41,852 bases of DNA from a virus: positions 1 to 41,852 of IMG/VR virus record IMGVR_UViG_3300033149_002467; one strand, given 5' to 3'. Of this stretch, positions 6,091-13,068 are shown one piece after another. Positions within the stretch are counted from its first letter, which is position 1; every line of letters begins with the position of its first letter. Below the pieces are notes generated by a model. That model did no database searches. It saw only the letters and a program-made list of their open reading frames with translations, and had not been told where the DNA came from. The position numbers and the translations under genes were made by a program.

Positions 6091-6148
6091 TCGTAGATGT
6101 GGGTGCTGAAAGTTCGTTAAGCGATTAACCTCTTTCAGCCCCTACATC
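6086..6148 (+). other. Candidate H-type RNA pseudoknot / structured leader
   Basis: Two helices interleave. 6086-6093 (GTTAATCG) pairs perfectly with 6122-6129 (CGATTAAC). 6096-6112 pairs with 6132-6148 over 17 bases with one G-U pair and one mismatch. The order is arm 1, arm 2, arm 1 prime, arm 2 prime, the topology of a pseudoknot. The element covers the HNH stop codon and the whole leader of the nuclease gene at 6160, so it could control that gene's translation. The two helices could also be alternatives, as in a switch. Confidence 0.55.
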
Positions 6149-6159
6149 TTAAAAAACAA

Positions 6160-7008
6160 ATGAAAAAGCAAATAATTGATGTTGACAAAACTCGTGGTGT
6201 GTTTAGGGCCACCACTACTGATGAAAGGTTTTATATCAAAACCACTAAAAGTCCTAAAACTGGTTTGCCTACCTATGATTTTTATCCATCAACCACTTGG
6301 ATAACCAGCTATTATCCCAAAGGTTATTGGTTCACTCAATGGCAAAAGAAAGTCGGACTTGATGAAGCCGAACTGATTAAAAATTTAGCAGGTGAAAGAG
6401 GTTCAAAGGTTCACTATGCTTGCTCTGATTTAGCAATTGGCAAAGAGATAAGAATGGATAGTAAATATCTCAATCCGACTACTGAACAGGAAGAGGAATT
6501 GAAACCTGATGAATATGGTTGCGTAATGAAATTTGCTAAATGGTTGGACAAAACCAAACCTCAAATACTGGCAATAGAACAAACTCTCTTTAATGAGGAA
6601 CATCATTATGCAGGAACAGTTGATTATGTTTTAAGAATTGACGGACAAATTTATTTGATTGACCTAAAAACAGCACAGGGAGTTTATCCTGATTACAAAC
6701 TACAAATTTCTGCTTATTCTCATCTTGACTTCACGCCAAAGATTGTTCCAGTAAGCAAAGCAGAATGGAATAATCGGAAATTAGCTATTTTACAAGTTGG
6801 ATACAGACGAAATAAAGATGGCTATAAATTCACCGAGGTTGATGACCAGTTTGATGTATTTTTAGCCACCAAAAAGCTCTGGGCTAATGAAAACCCAGAC
6901 ACAAAGCCGAAACAGGTTGAATATCCCATAACCTTGCAAATGAATTTAACAAATCAAGGTAAGATAACAGGGATATTAGAACCTCAAATTAAGAAACCAA
7001 AAAAATAA
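6160..7008 (+). CDS. RecB/Cas4-like PD-(D/E)XK exonuclease
   Basis: The 282-residue product shows the RecB-family nuclease order: H85 in RGSKVHYA, E140 in LAIEQTLF, D155 in GTVDYVLRID, D168 and K170 in LIDLKTA, and Q182 in YKLQISAY. No C-terminal iron-sulfur cysteine cluster is seen, so it is closer to phage RecB-like exonucleases than to cluster-containing Cas4. It probably resects DNA ends for recombination with the zinc-ribbon/SSB-tail and NinB-like genes that follow at 2- and 4-base gaps. The gene lacks a Shine-Dalgarno sequence and follows a structured leader. Confidence 0.8.
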   Translation: MKKQIIDVDKTRGVFRATTTDERFYIKTTKSPKTGLPTYDFYPSTTWITSYYPKGYWFTQWQKKVGLDEAELIKNLAGERGSKVHYACSDLAIGKEIRMDSKYLNPTTEQEEELKPDEYGCVMKFAKWLDKTKPQILAIEQTLFNEEHHYAGTVDYVLRIDGQIYLIDLKTAQGVYPDYKLQISAYSHLDFTPKIVPVSKAEWNNRKLAILQVGYRRNKDGYKFTEVDDQFDVFLATKKLWANENPDTKPKQVEYPITLQMNLTNQGKITGILEPQIKKPKK

Positions 7009-7009
7009 T

Positions 7010-7330
7010 ATGATTACCAAACAATGCCCACAATGTGGCAATCCAATGAAGTTCATCAAAGGTGGAATTAGTAAGAAAACAGGCAATCCATATAATTCAT
7101 TTTGGAGTTGTGGACAATGCAAATTCACAGCTAACATTGAAACGAAAGCAGTGCCACAGGGACAATCAACTAAACAACCCCAGACTGTTGCAGGAATAAC
7201 ACAGATTATCGCTTTACTGGGTGAAATTCGAGATTTACTGAAAACAAACAACGCCCAATTTGACGAACCTAATGCTCAATTACAGGAACAGGCAGATAAT
7301 GAGATAAACCCAGACGAAATTCCATTTTAA
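7010..7330 (+). CDS. Zinc-ribbon protein with SSB-like C-terminal tail
   Basis: The 106-residue product has an N-terminal zinc ribbon (C6, C9, C34, C37), a polar linker, a predicted helix (about 62-82) and an acidic tail ending NPDEIPF. The last residues strongly resemble the conserved acidic tip of bacterial SSB (DDDIPF), which docks recombination and replication proteins. No OB fold is recognisable at this length. It may be a minimal ssDNA-binding protein, or an adaptor that mimics the SSB tail to recruit host enzymes. The neighbours (nuclease upstream, NinB-like downstream) support a recombination role. Confidence 0.65.
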   Translation: MITKQCPQCGNPMKFIKGGISKKTGNPYNSFWSCGQCKFTANIETKAVPQGQSTKQPQTVAGITQIIALLGEIRDLLKTNNAQFDEPNAQLQEQADNEINPDEIPF

Positions 7331-7334
7331 AAGT

Positions 7335-7730
7335 ATGATTTTTTACGGGAAAGTTCAGAACCACCGATTGTTGTTGAAAAATAAGCAGAAGTGGAACGAG
7401 TATTTAGGGAAACTTTCTGACTGTAATGTTGAAATTGATATTAAAAGAAAGCGAAGTAAGCGAACTTTATCCCAGAATAATCTCTACTGGTTATGGCTTA
7501 CTGAAATTTCCAATTATACTGGCTATTACCCTGAGGAATTGCATAGTTCTTTTAAGGCAATGTTTCTGACTGACCGGAGCAAGAAAATCCCGCTGGTTCG
7601 TTCTACTTCAATCCTTAATAAAATCCAATTCGGACAATATCTGAATAAAATAGAAAAAGTCGCTCTTGAATTGGGAATAACTTTACCAAACCCTGAATTA
7701 TATTATGAATTAGGGTGGATTCCTGAATAA
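7335..7730 (+). CDS. NinB/Orf-like recombination mediator
   Basis: The 131-residue product has the NinB-family layout: a basic segment KRKRSKRTLSQNNLYWLWL (about 37-55), a helical HSSFKAMFL region, and FGQYLNKIEKVALELGITLP near the C-terminus. Lambda NinB (Orf) binds single-stranded DNA and can replace RecFOR functions, loading recombinase onto SSB-coated DNA. Its position after an exonuclease and an SSB-tail protein supports this. Family assignment is by pattern only. Confidence 0.65.
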   Translation: MIFYGKVQNHRLLLKNKQKWNEYLGKLSDCNVEIDIKRKRSKRTLSQNNLYWLWLTEISNYTGYYPEELHSSFKAMFLTDRSKKIPLVRSTSILNKIQFGQYLNKIEKVALELGITLPNPELYYELGWIPE

Positions 7731-7737
7731 TTATAAT

Positions 7738-7779
7738 GGGCAGGTGAGATTAAACCGACCTTGTCTTGCCTGCCCTTTA
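7738..7779 (+). terminator. Terminator-like hairpin after the recombination cassette
   Basis: 7738-7749 (GGGCAGGTGAGA) pairs with 7764-7775 (TCTTGCCTGCCC) over 12 bases with two G-U pairs, followed by TTTAT. The U run is short, so it may attenuate rather than end transcription. Confidence 0.55.
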
Positions 7780-7787
7780 TAGGACTT

Positions 7788-8153
7788 ATGAAACAAAGAA
7801 AACTTAAATTTAAAATATGGGATAGTATAGCTAATGTAATGTATGACCCGTTTGAACTTAAAGAAATTATGATTAATAAAAAGGCACCAAATATGGCAAA
7901 GCATTACATCTATTTGCAATTTATTGGATTATTGGACAAGTCAGGCAAAGAGATTTATGAGGGAGATATAATAAAGGCGATTGTAAATGACGAAGAATTT
8001 ATTGGGAGAATAGTTTGGGATTCTGGTTGTTTTAATTGGGTTAAACAAAATGGGGTTGAGTATCAACTTGGAAATTTACAAACAACGGAGATAGAAGTAA
8101 TCGGCAATATTTATGAAAATCCTAATAGGATTTATGAAAACTATACAAGGTAA
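7788..8153 (+). CDS. YopX-family protein
   Basis: The 121-residue product has the YopX pattern: KFKIWDS near the N-terminus, LQFIGLLDKSGKEIYEGDII in the middle, a beta segment GRIVWDSGCF, and IEVIGNIYENP at the end. YopX proteins are common in phages of low-GC hosts; their function is not known. A frame starting at 7761 would begin inside the upstream hairpin, so ATG 7788 is chosen, six bases after AGGA. The 3' end overlaps the thymidylate-synthase-like gene by 20 bases. Confidence 0.8.
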   Translation: MKQRKLKFKIWDSIANVMYDPFELKEIMINKKAPNMAKHYIYLQFIGLLDKSGKEIYEGDIIKAIVNDEEFIGRIVWDSGCFNWVKQNGVEYQLGNLQTTEIEVIGNIYENPNRIYENYTR

Positions 8154-8841
8154 AACATTAGGTGAAACTTGGATAAAACTAGTGGATAAAGTACTAAAAG
8201 ATGGGGAAAAAATCCCAGATGAAAAAAGGGATAGAATTGCTCTTCAATCTGTTGTGCTTAAATCTGAAACTTGTTATATACCTGATGAAATCATAACTAA
8301 ATATGGTAATCAAGAGAACATTAGTCAATTAATTAATATGACTTTTGATAATAAAGAAATGCACGATTTTGATGTAATTCCAAGTTTTAGTGATGGTCAT
8401 AAGAGTTATTTTGCTAGATTACAAGAAAGTAATTTTATAGAATATGCGGTAGAGCGTTTAACATTAATACCGGAAAGTAAGAAAGTAATAATGGTTTATC
8501 CTGAATGGGAGGATTATATAAAAGTGAGAAGGAATCATTATGATGATTATCTTCCTTGTGTTGTAGCGGTACAGCTTAGGATGTTAGAAAATAAAAATGG
8601 AAGTTGGAATATGAATATTGTTTTTTTTGCAAGATCAGCGGATATATTTCAGAAGTTTCACGCTAATATGATAGCAATGGTTATGCTCGCAATAGATGTT
8701 AGCAAAAAGGTATCAAACAATTTAGGTAAGAATATTTATTTAGGTTCTTTAGAGGGAATGATAACAGATGCCCATATTTATGATGAAACATTAAATGAGG
8801 CGAAAGAACTGATAAAAAAGTATGAGCTTGAAGAACATTAA
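8134..8841 (+). CDS. Thymidylate-synthase-like pyrimidine-modifying enzyme
   Basis: The 235-residue product aligns by eye with the catalytic half of thymidylate synthase. C142 in YLPCVVAVQL matches the nucleophile block (APCH...QF). R167, S168 and D170 in ARSADIF match the phosphate-binding RSxD. N178 matches the base-reading Asn of GLPFNIASY. H214 and Y216 in DAHIYDE match the HxY motif. The His after the nucleophile is replaced by Val, and the N-terminal half is divergent. This family methylates or hydroxymethylates dUMP/dCMP at C5 using folate. Keeping Asn rather than Asp at the base-reading site favours a uracil substrate. It overlaps the QueC-like gene by 20 bases. ATG 8134 is preferred to 8113 because the latter adds residues lying deep in YopX. 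Confidence 0.7.
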   Translation: MKTIQGKTLGETWIKLVDKVLKDGEKIPDEKRDRIALQSVVLKSETCYIPDEIITKYGNQENISQLINMTFDNKEMHDFDVIPSFSDGHKSYFARLQESNFIEYAVERLTLIPESKKVIMVYPEWEDYIKVRRNHYDDYLPCVVAVQLRMLENKNGSWNMNIVFFARSADIFQKFHANMIAMVMLAIDVSKKVSNNLGKNIYLGSLEGMITDAHIYDETLNEAKELIKKYELEEH

Positions 8842-9694
8842 AGGAGAAATAAAGTTTGAGGATAAGATAAATGAAGATCCAGTATTATTGAAAACATTAA
8901 ATACTTTTTTAAAGAAAAAGCGTGGTTATGTTATCAATATGCCAAAGAAAGGAAGTGAAGTGGTCGCTTGTATTTCGGGTGGAATGGATAGTGTTGCAAA
9001 TATAGTTATTTTAATGGAGGAATATAAATATAAAGTTTATCCGTTCTTTATTAATAGAAATCAATCAGCTTATAAATATGAAAAGGCTGCAATACTTTAT
9101 TACAATAAATTATTTAAAAAGAAATATCCTAAACGATATAATCAGTTTGTTGAGATTAAAGTTGATACTCCGGGTCAAATATATAAGGATATGTTAAGGA
9201 TTACTAAAAAGGCAATGGATAATACAGAGCTTAGTAGAAATATATCTTATCCAGCTAGAAATCCAATAATGTTTTTAACAGGTATGGAATATGCTTATTC
9301 TTTGTCTGCTAAAAATATTAATGTGAGGGCAATATTTTCAGCTCACGTAGCATCAGATACATCATATCATTGTTCACTTACTTGGACACGACTTACTAAT
9401 GTGATGATGTGTCAAATTACAAATGATTACAATTGGCAATTTATTAATATTCCGACAGAACAAGAATTAGGCAATTTCTTTGATAAGGATATTTTTGTTA
9501 AATATTGTAATAAAAAGGATATTGATTTGACTAAGACAAGAACTTGTGTCAGTAAAAACAAAATCCAATGCGGAGATTGTCCTACGTGTTGGCAAAGGCG
9601 AATAACATATAAAAATTTAGGATTAAAAGACAAGACTAAATATTTATATCCCCTAAGATGTGAATGCCCAAGTTATTATGAAAAAAGAGATTGA
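8822..9694 (+). CDS. QueC-like PP-loop ATPase/synthetase
   Basis: The 290-residue product has a PP-loop (ACISGGMDSVAN, motif at 52-57) and a C-terminal zinc site C242, C250, C253, C256 (TRTC, then CGDCPTCWQRR), the two hallmarks of QueC, which turns 7-carboxy-7-deazaguanine into preQ0 with ATP and ammonia. The substrate region is unlike QueC: the usual GYPDCR block is replaced around SAHVASDTSYHC (about 175-190). An extra 45 residues precede the PP-loop. No queD, queE, folE or TGT-like gene is seen, so the substrate may not be deazaguanine. It is sandwiched by overlaps between the thymidylate-synthase-like and CYTH genes, implying one pathway. Confidence 0.75.
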   Translation: MSLKNIKGEIKFEDKINEDPVLLKTLNTFLKKKRGYVINMPKKGSEVVACISGGMDSVANIVILMEEYKYKVYPFFINRNQSAYKYEKAAILYYNKLFKKKYPKRYNQFVEIKVDTPGQIYKDMLRITKKAMDNTELSRNISYPARNPIMFLTGMEYAYSLSAKNINVRAIFSAHVASDTSYHCSLTWTRLTNVMMCQITNDYNWQFINIPTEQELGNFFDKDIFVKYCNKKDIDLTKTRTCVSKNKIQCGDCPTCWQRRITYKNLGLKDKTKYLYPLRCECPSYYEKRD

Positions 9695-10214
9695 AGTTAA
9701 ATTTAAAGTGAATAATTATCAAAATACTTTAAAAAAGTTAGAAGATATTTTTGGAGAAAGTGGACCAGAGTTTTATGAGAAAACTTATGGATTTTTTACT
9801 CCTGATGATTGGTCTTGGAAAGAAGCTGGAATTTTTCCAAGAATAAAAGAAACAAAAGATAATTTAATCTTTGGTATAAAAATTAGACCAAAAAAACAAG
9901 ATGAGAATTATTTTGAAAGAGATGAATGGGAAATAGAGATTAATGATAAACAAGATAGAATTCATCTGTTAAAAATGTTGGGATATTCTCATATAGTAAT
10001 ATTTGAAAAGTTTAGAAGGAAATGGCAAAAAAATAATTTTTCAATTACTTTAGATAGATTGCCATTTGGTGAATATGTTGAGATTGAAAGTACAAAAGAG
10101 AATATTGAGAAATTAGCAAAAAAATTAGGTTTAAAAGACAGAATTACAAAAGCGTATCTTGGTGTGTGGCAAGATTTGAGAAAAGGAAATGACCCTGAAG
10201 ATGCAATGTTTTAG
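9678..10214 (+). CDS. CYTH-domain phosphohydrolase
   Basis: The 178-residue product carries the CYTH signature. EIEVK at residues 4-8 is the ExExK motif. Basic strand pairs follow (PRIKE, GIKIRPKK), then acidic DEWEIEI, EKFRRKW and LDRLPFGEYVEIES. CYTH tunnel enzymes bind triphosphates with Mg or Mn (thiamine triphosphatase, CyaB adenylate cyclase, RNA triphosphatase). All charged positions I can check are present, so it is probably active. ATG 9678 puts ExExK at the usual N-terminal place; an ATG at 9660 would add six residues. It overlaps the QueC-like stop by 17 bases. Confidence 0.8.
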   Translation: MKKEIEVKFKVNNYQNTLKKLEDIFGESGPEFYEKTYGFFTPDDWSWKEAGIFPRIKETKDNLIFGIKIRPKKQDENYFERDEWEIEINDKQDRIHLLKMLGYSHIVIFEKFRRKWQKNNFSITLDRLPFGEYVEIESTKENIEKLAKKLGLKDRITKAYLGVWQDLRKGNDPEDAMF

Positions 10215-10292
10215 AGGGTGGATGAATTGAAGATAAAAAAAGTAGTAAACTGCAATAAAAGAAATATATGATTTTATTGAAAAATAAATAAT

Positions 10293-10589
10293 ATGAGAAT
10301 ATTTGAAACAATACTTGTTTTAATAGTGCTGGCCTTAATGATTGCCCTCCTTATATGGTCCTATCAGTATTTTCAGTTTGAAATTAATGCCAAATACAAA
10401 TTAACAGCCGAAGAACGAGCAGAATATACTCAATTAAAAATGAAAATAGGAAAACTTCAAGAACAAATTATTATGTTAGAATGTTTAGTAGAGTGTTCTA
10501 AAATGCCTTATTGGATTGATGAATATGATAAGTTGCAATGCGAGAAGTTATGTATAATGAATAAGGTTCAAGAAACAAATAATTACTAA
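10293..10589 (+). CDS. Membrane-anchored coiled-coil protein
   Basis: The 98-residue product has one N-terminal membrane helix (about residues 5-25, TILVLIVLALMIALLIWS) followed by a coiled coil with four cysteines (about 40-95). This topology is typical of phage Rz/i-spanin-like or envelope-modifying proteins, but the location in the early region and the lack of a partner make that uncertain. Its last codons form part of the 5' arm of the structured RNA that follows. Confidence 0.6.
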   Translation: MRIFETILVLIVLALMIALLIWSYQYFQFEINAKYKLTAEERAEYTQLKMKIGKLQEQIIMLECLVECSKMPYWIDEYDKLQCEKLCIMNKVQETNNY

Positions 10590-10775
10590 GTTCCGAGCTG
10601 TGACTGAAATGTCCTTTGTTCGGGGGCAAGGTACACCTGCCGCTATTTAACGGAGATAGACAAGGGTGGTTGAGGCCAAGTGATGTAATAAGTATCTGCT
10701 GAACTGCAACCTCTTGGGGGTGGGACGGGTTCGCGGCCGTCTTGCAGAATCCCTCCAGCTCGGTACTTAGTAATT
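10581..10775 (+). ncRNA. Large structured RNA, about 195 nt, unassigned
   Basis: 10581-10600 pairs with 10756-10775 over 20 positions with a single T-T mismatch. Internal helices include GGC-AGGT with ACCT-GCC (about 10643-10661), GGTTG with CAACC (about 10669 with 10709), and GACGG with CCGTC around a GTTCGCGG loop (about 10726-10742). The region is clearly more GC-rich than its surroundings and has no plausible reading frame. It resembles none of RNase P, tmRNA, SRP RNA or a group I intron by the core motifs I checked. It could be a free RNA or the leader of the gene at 10842. Confidence 0.65.
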
Positions 10776-10841
10776 ATTTATTGGGGAAATCAATCTCAAA
10801 AGAGGTAAGACACCCCAGAAAGGTCAATAAAATATAAAAAT

Positions 10842-11185
10842 ATGCAAAAAGAAATTATAATTAACGGTACAACTTATGTGCCAAAATCGGCTGAAAAAGC
10901 TAAAATTAAAAAAGGTCTTGAATATAAGATAGTTCGCACTCGTTTCGCAGGAGTATTTGCTGGTTATTTAGAAAGCAAAAAAGAACAGAATGTAGTTTTA
11001 AGAAACGCAAGGCGATTATGGTATTGGGATGGTGCGGCCTCCTTATCACAACTTGCAATGGAGGGTGTGTCTAAACCAGAAAATTGTAAGTTCCCTTGCG
11101 AGGTTGATAAAATAGAGTTAGATGAAGTAATTGAAGTATTAGATTGTACAGAAAAGGCACGAAAGAATATAGCAAATGTAAAAGT

Positions 11186-11198
<13 letters not shown>
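10842..11198 (+). CDS. DUF6948-like phage protein
   Basis: This 118-residue protein contains a block that I recognise from many phage and metagenomic genomes: YKIVRTRFAGVFAGYLES, NARRLWYWDGAASLSQLA, and CTEKARKNIANVKVW. The family has no known function. It looks like a compact alpha/beta domain with no membrane segment. Its start follows the structured RNA by about 65 bases, and its stop overlaps the Gly/Ser repeat gene, an arrangement I associate with this family elsewhere. Confidence 0.75.
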
Positions 11199-11491
<293 letters not shown>

Positions 11492-11499
11492 GTATCTTT

Positions 11500-11643
11500 A
11501 CTACCCCGTGCCCTCTTCCTGCTGTATTTTTATTGGGTTCCTCCGTAAAGTTTTCGGCAGTCGTAAGTGCAAGGGCGGGGTGGTTAATACAGGAGTTTGT
11601 CTCCTGTATGGTGATGGGTAATTTTCATCAACGAAAGTTGGTG
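11500..11643 (+). ncRNA. Structured leader or RNA upstream of the methyltransferase gene
   Basis: Three helices are visible. ACTACCCCGTGCCCT (11500-11514) pairs with 11572-11584 with one bulge. ATACAGGAG (11587-11595) pairs perfectly with CTCCTGTAT (11601-11609). CATCAAC and GTTGGTG (11626-11643) close a GAAA tetraloop. The region 11492-11683 holds no convincing gene. A Shine-Dalgarno AGGAG at 11669 follows, so this is probably the 5' leader of the gene at 11684. Confidence 0.55.
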
Positions 11644-11683
11644 GCTGAACAACGCCCCATTAGCATTTAGGAGATAAATAATT

Positions 11684-12145
11684 ATGAAAACAAAAACATT
11701 TCATTATACAAATGAACAAATGGTAAAAGATTTGATAAATTTAACACCATTAGAGGGGTGTGTATTAGACGCAGGTTCTGGAGAAAAAATTTGGTATCAT
11801 AATATTAAGGGAAGTAAAGAAGAATGTGAATTAGATAGGGGTTGTAATTTTTACGAATGGATAACACCAGTAGATTGGATTATTGGTAATCCTCCATTCC
11901 ATGAGAGTTGGAAATTCTTTGAACAGGCAAGTAAAATAGCTAGAAAGGGAATAGCATTCCTAATAAACAACCAAGCATTTAATTCTATGACACCAAGAAG
12001 GTTTGAATTATTAAAAAAACGAGGATTTTATTTAAATAAGATGCATATAGTTTCTGATGCTAGATGGTTTGGGCGATATTATTATTTAATATTTCAAAAG
12101 AAAAAAAATGATTTTATGAGTTGGGAAACCAAGACATATAAATAA
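11684..12145 (+). CDS. Adenine-specific DNA methyltransferase-like protein
   Basis: This 153-residue protein has a motif I-like VLDAGSG (27-33) and a motif IV NPPF (IIGNPPFHES, 67-75), the pair that marks N6-adenine methyltransferases. It is short: there is no clear target-recognition domain, and the segment between the motifs is only about 35 residues. It may act as a minimal or helper methyltransferase, or modify RNA or protein. It would protect phage DNA from restriction if active. An AGGAG lies 10 bases upstream of the ATG. Its first eight codons are shared almost base for base with the next gene. Confidence 0.7.
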   Translation: MKTKTFHYTNEQMVKDLINLTPLEGCVLDAGSGEKIWYHNIKGSKEECELDRGCNFYEWITPVDWIIGNPPFHESWKFFEQASKIARKGIAFLINNQAFNSMTPRRFELLKKRGFYLNKMHIVSDARWFGRYYYLIFQKKKNDFMSWETKTYK

Positions 12146-12154
12146 TAAAAAATT

Positions 12155-12769
12155 ATGAAAACAAAAACATTTCGTGGAATAAAATTTAATGTTTATACAG
12201 ATACAAAAATAGAAGGCGATTTCATTAAACCAAATGAAGCTGTCTATTTTGAAAACGATGTTGAGATTACGGGTAAATTAGAAGTAAAATACTTGAAAAC
12301 AGAAGGGTCAATCAATGTTCATAAATCATATATTGTAGATAAATGGGAAGAGATTGGCGGGTCTCAAAAGATTGGCTGGTATCAAAAGATTGGCTGGTCT
12401 CAAAAGATTGGTGAGTCTCAAAAGATTGGCTGGTCTCAAAAGATTGGTGAGTCTCAAAAGATTGGTGAGTCTCAAAAGATTGGTGATTATCAAGAGATTG
12501 GTTGGTTTCAAAAGATTGGTGGACATCAAAGGATTGGTGATTATCAAGAGATTGGTGAGTCTCAAAGGATTGGCGGGTCTCTTAAAGCAAAATCATCACG
12601 AGTATCTTTATATTCAACAGTAAAAGGTACTTATGAAGTAGAGGGCAAGGTATTTATAGGAGTGTGTGAATGGCGGGATACCACAGAAGAAGAAGAAACT
12701 TTAACTTGTGGCAAGTTTATTTCCGGGGATATTAAATATGGTAAATTAAAGGAAATCGGGAAAGAATAA
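12155..12769 (+). CDS. Hexapeptide-repeat beta-solenoid-like protein
   Basis: The 204-residue product has a central array of about 14 six-residue units of form S-Q-K-I-G-W/E (residues about 66-142), flanked by an N-terminal beta-rich segment (DFIKPNEAVYFENDVEITGK) and a C-terminal domain with KGTYEVEGKVFIG. The regular Ile-Gly pair every six residues suits a beta-helix with Ile pointing inward. The flanks resemble polymer-forming (bactofilin-like) or tail-spike folds, but I cannot assign a family. The start shares the MKTKTF leader with the gene at 11684. Confidence 0.6.
   Translation: MKTKTFRGIKFNVYTDTKIEGDFIKPNEAVYFENDVEITGKLEVKYLKTEGSINVHKSYIVDKWEEIGGSQKIGWYQKIGWSQKIGESQKIGWSQKIGESQKIGESQKIGDYQEIGWFQKIGGHQRIGDYQEIGESQRIGGSLKAKSSRVSLYSTVKGTYEVEGKVFIGVCEWRDTTEEEETLTCGKFISGDIKYGKLKEIGKE
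12352..12580 (+). repeat. 18-bp tandem repeat array inside a gene
   Basis: The units read approximately CAAAAGATTGG-YKRRTCT and recur every 18 bases about 13 times, with variation mainly at the two codons after Gly. This creates long open shadow frames on both strands. Confidence 0.85.
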
Positions 12770-12816
12770 AAAAGAGTAAAAATAAAGGTTGATAATGGAT
12801 AAATTATTAAATAATT

Positions 12817-13068
12817 ATGAATATAATACAAAAAAAGAAAAAGGAATTTGAAACAGGAGTTAGACAAGGAAAGTTTACAAATAAGTATGGTGATTGGTAT
12901 GAGACAAAAATAAAGAATCTTTTACAAAATATTCAAGCATTTAATGAAAAAGAAGCTAAACAAAAAGCATTGATTGGATGGGGTAAATCTGTTGCAAAAA
13001 GAGGCATTCCTTATGGTTGGGTTGGATTGGCAGATGTTAAAGTAAAAAAAATTATTTATGCTAGATAA
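12817..13068 (+). CDS. Small duplicated-family protein A
   Basis: This 83-residue basic protein contains the block KEFETGVRQGKFTNKYG, which recurs in the gene at 13423, and a C-terminal KALIGWGKSVAKRG segment. No family recognised. It overlaps the next gene by 11 bases. Confidence 0.55.
   Translation: MNIIQKKKKEFETGVRQGKFTNKYGDWYETKIKNLLQNIQAFNEKEAKQKALIGWGKSVAKRGIPYGWVGLADVKVKKIIYAR
12841..12892 (+). repeat. Duplicated coding block R1, copy a
   Basis: About 52 bases, closely matching 13443-13496, including an identical run GGAAAGTTTACAAATAAGTA. It encodes the family A motif. Confidence 0.8.

Noticed and set aside
6160-7008. CRISPR-associated Cas4
   Set aside because: No CRISPR array or other cas gene, and no iron-sulfur cysteine cluster; a phage RecB-like exonuclease fits better.
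9678-9694. UGA recoding, as in some Patescibacteria phages
   Set aside because: TGA clearly ends several genes at natural overlaps (9694, 14775, 17113, 35669), so the standard bacterial code fits.
8822-9694. Complete preQ0/queuosine pathway
   Set aside because: Only a QueC-like protein is present; folE, queD, queE and a transglycosylase were not found.
12352-12580. CRISPR-like regular spacing
   Set aside because: The 18-bp period has no spacers, lies inside a gene and is explained by hexapeptide repeats.
12326-12623. Leu-rich frames on both strands
   Set aside because: Shadows of the 18-bp repeat in the gene at 12155.
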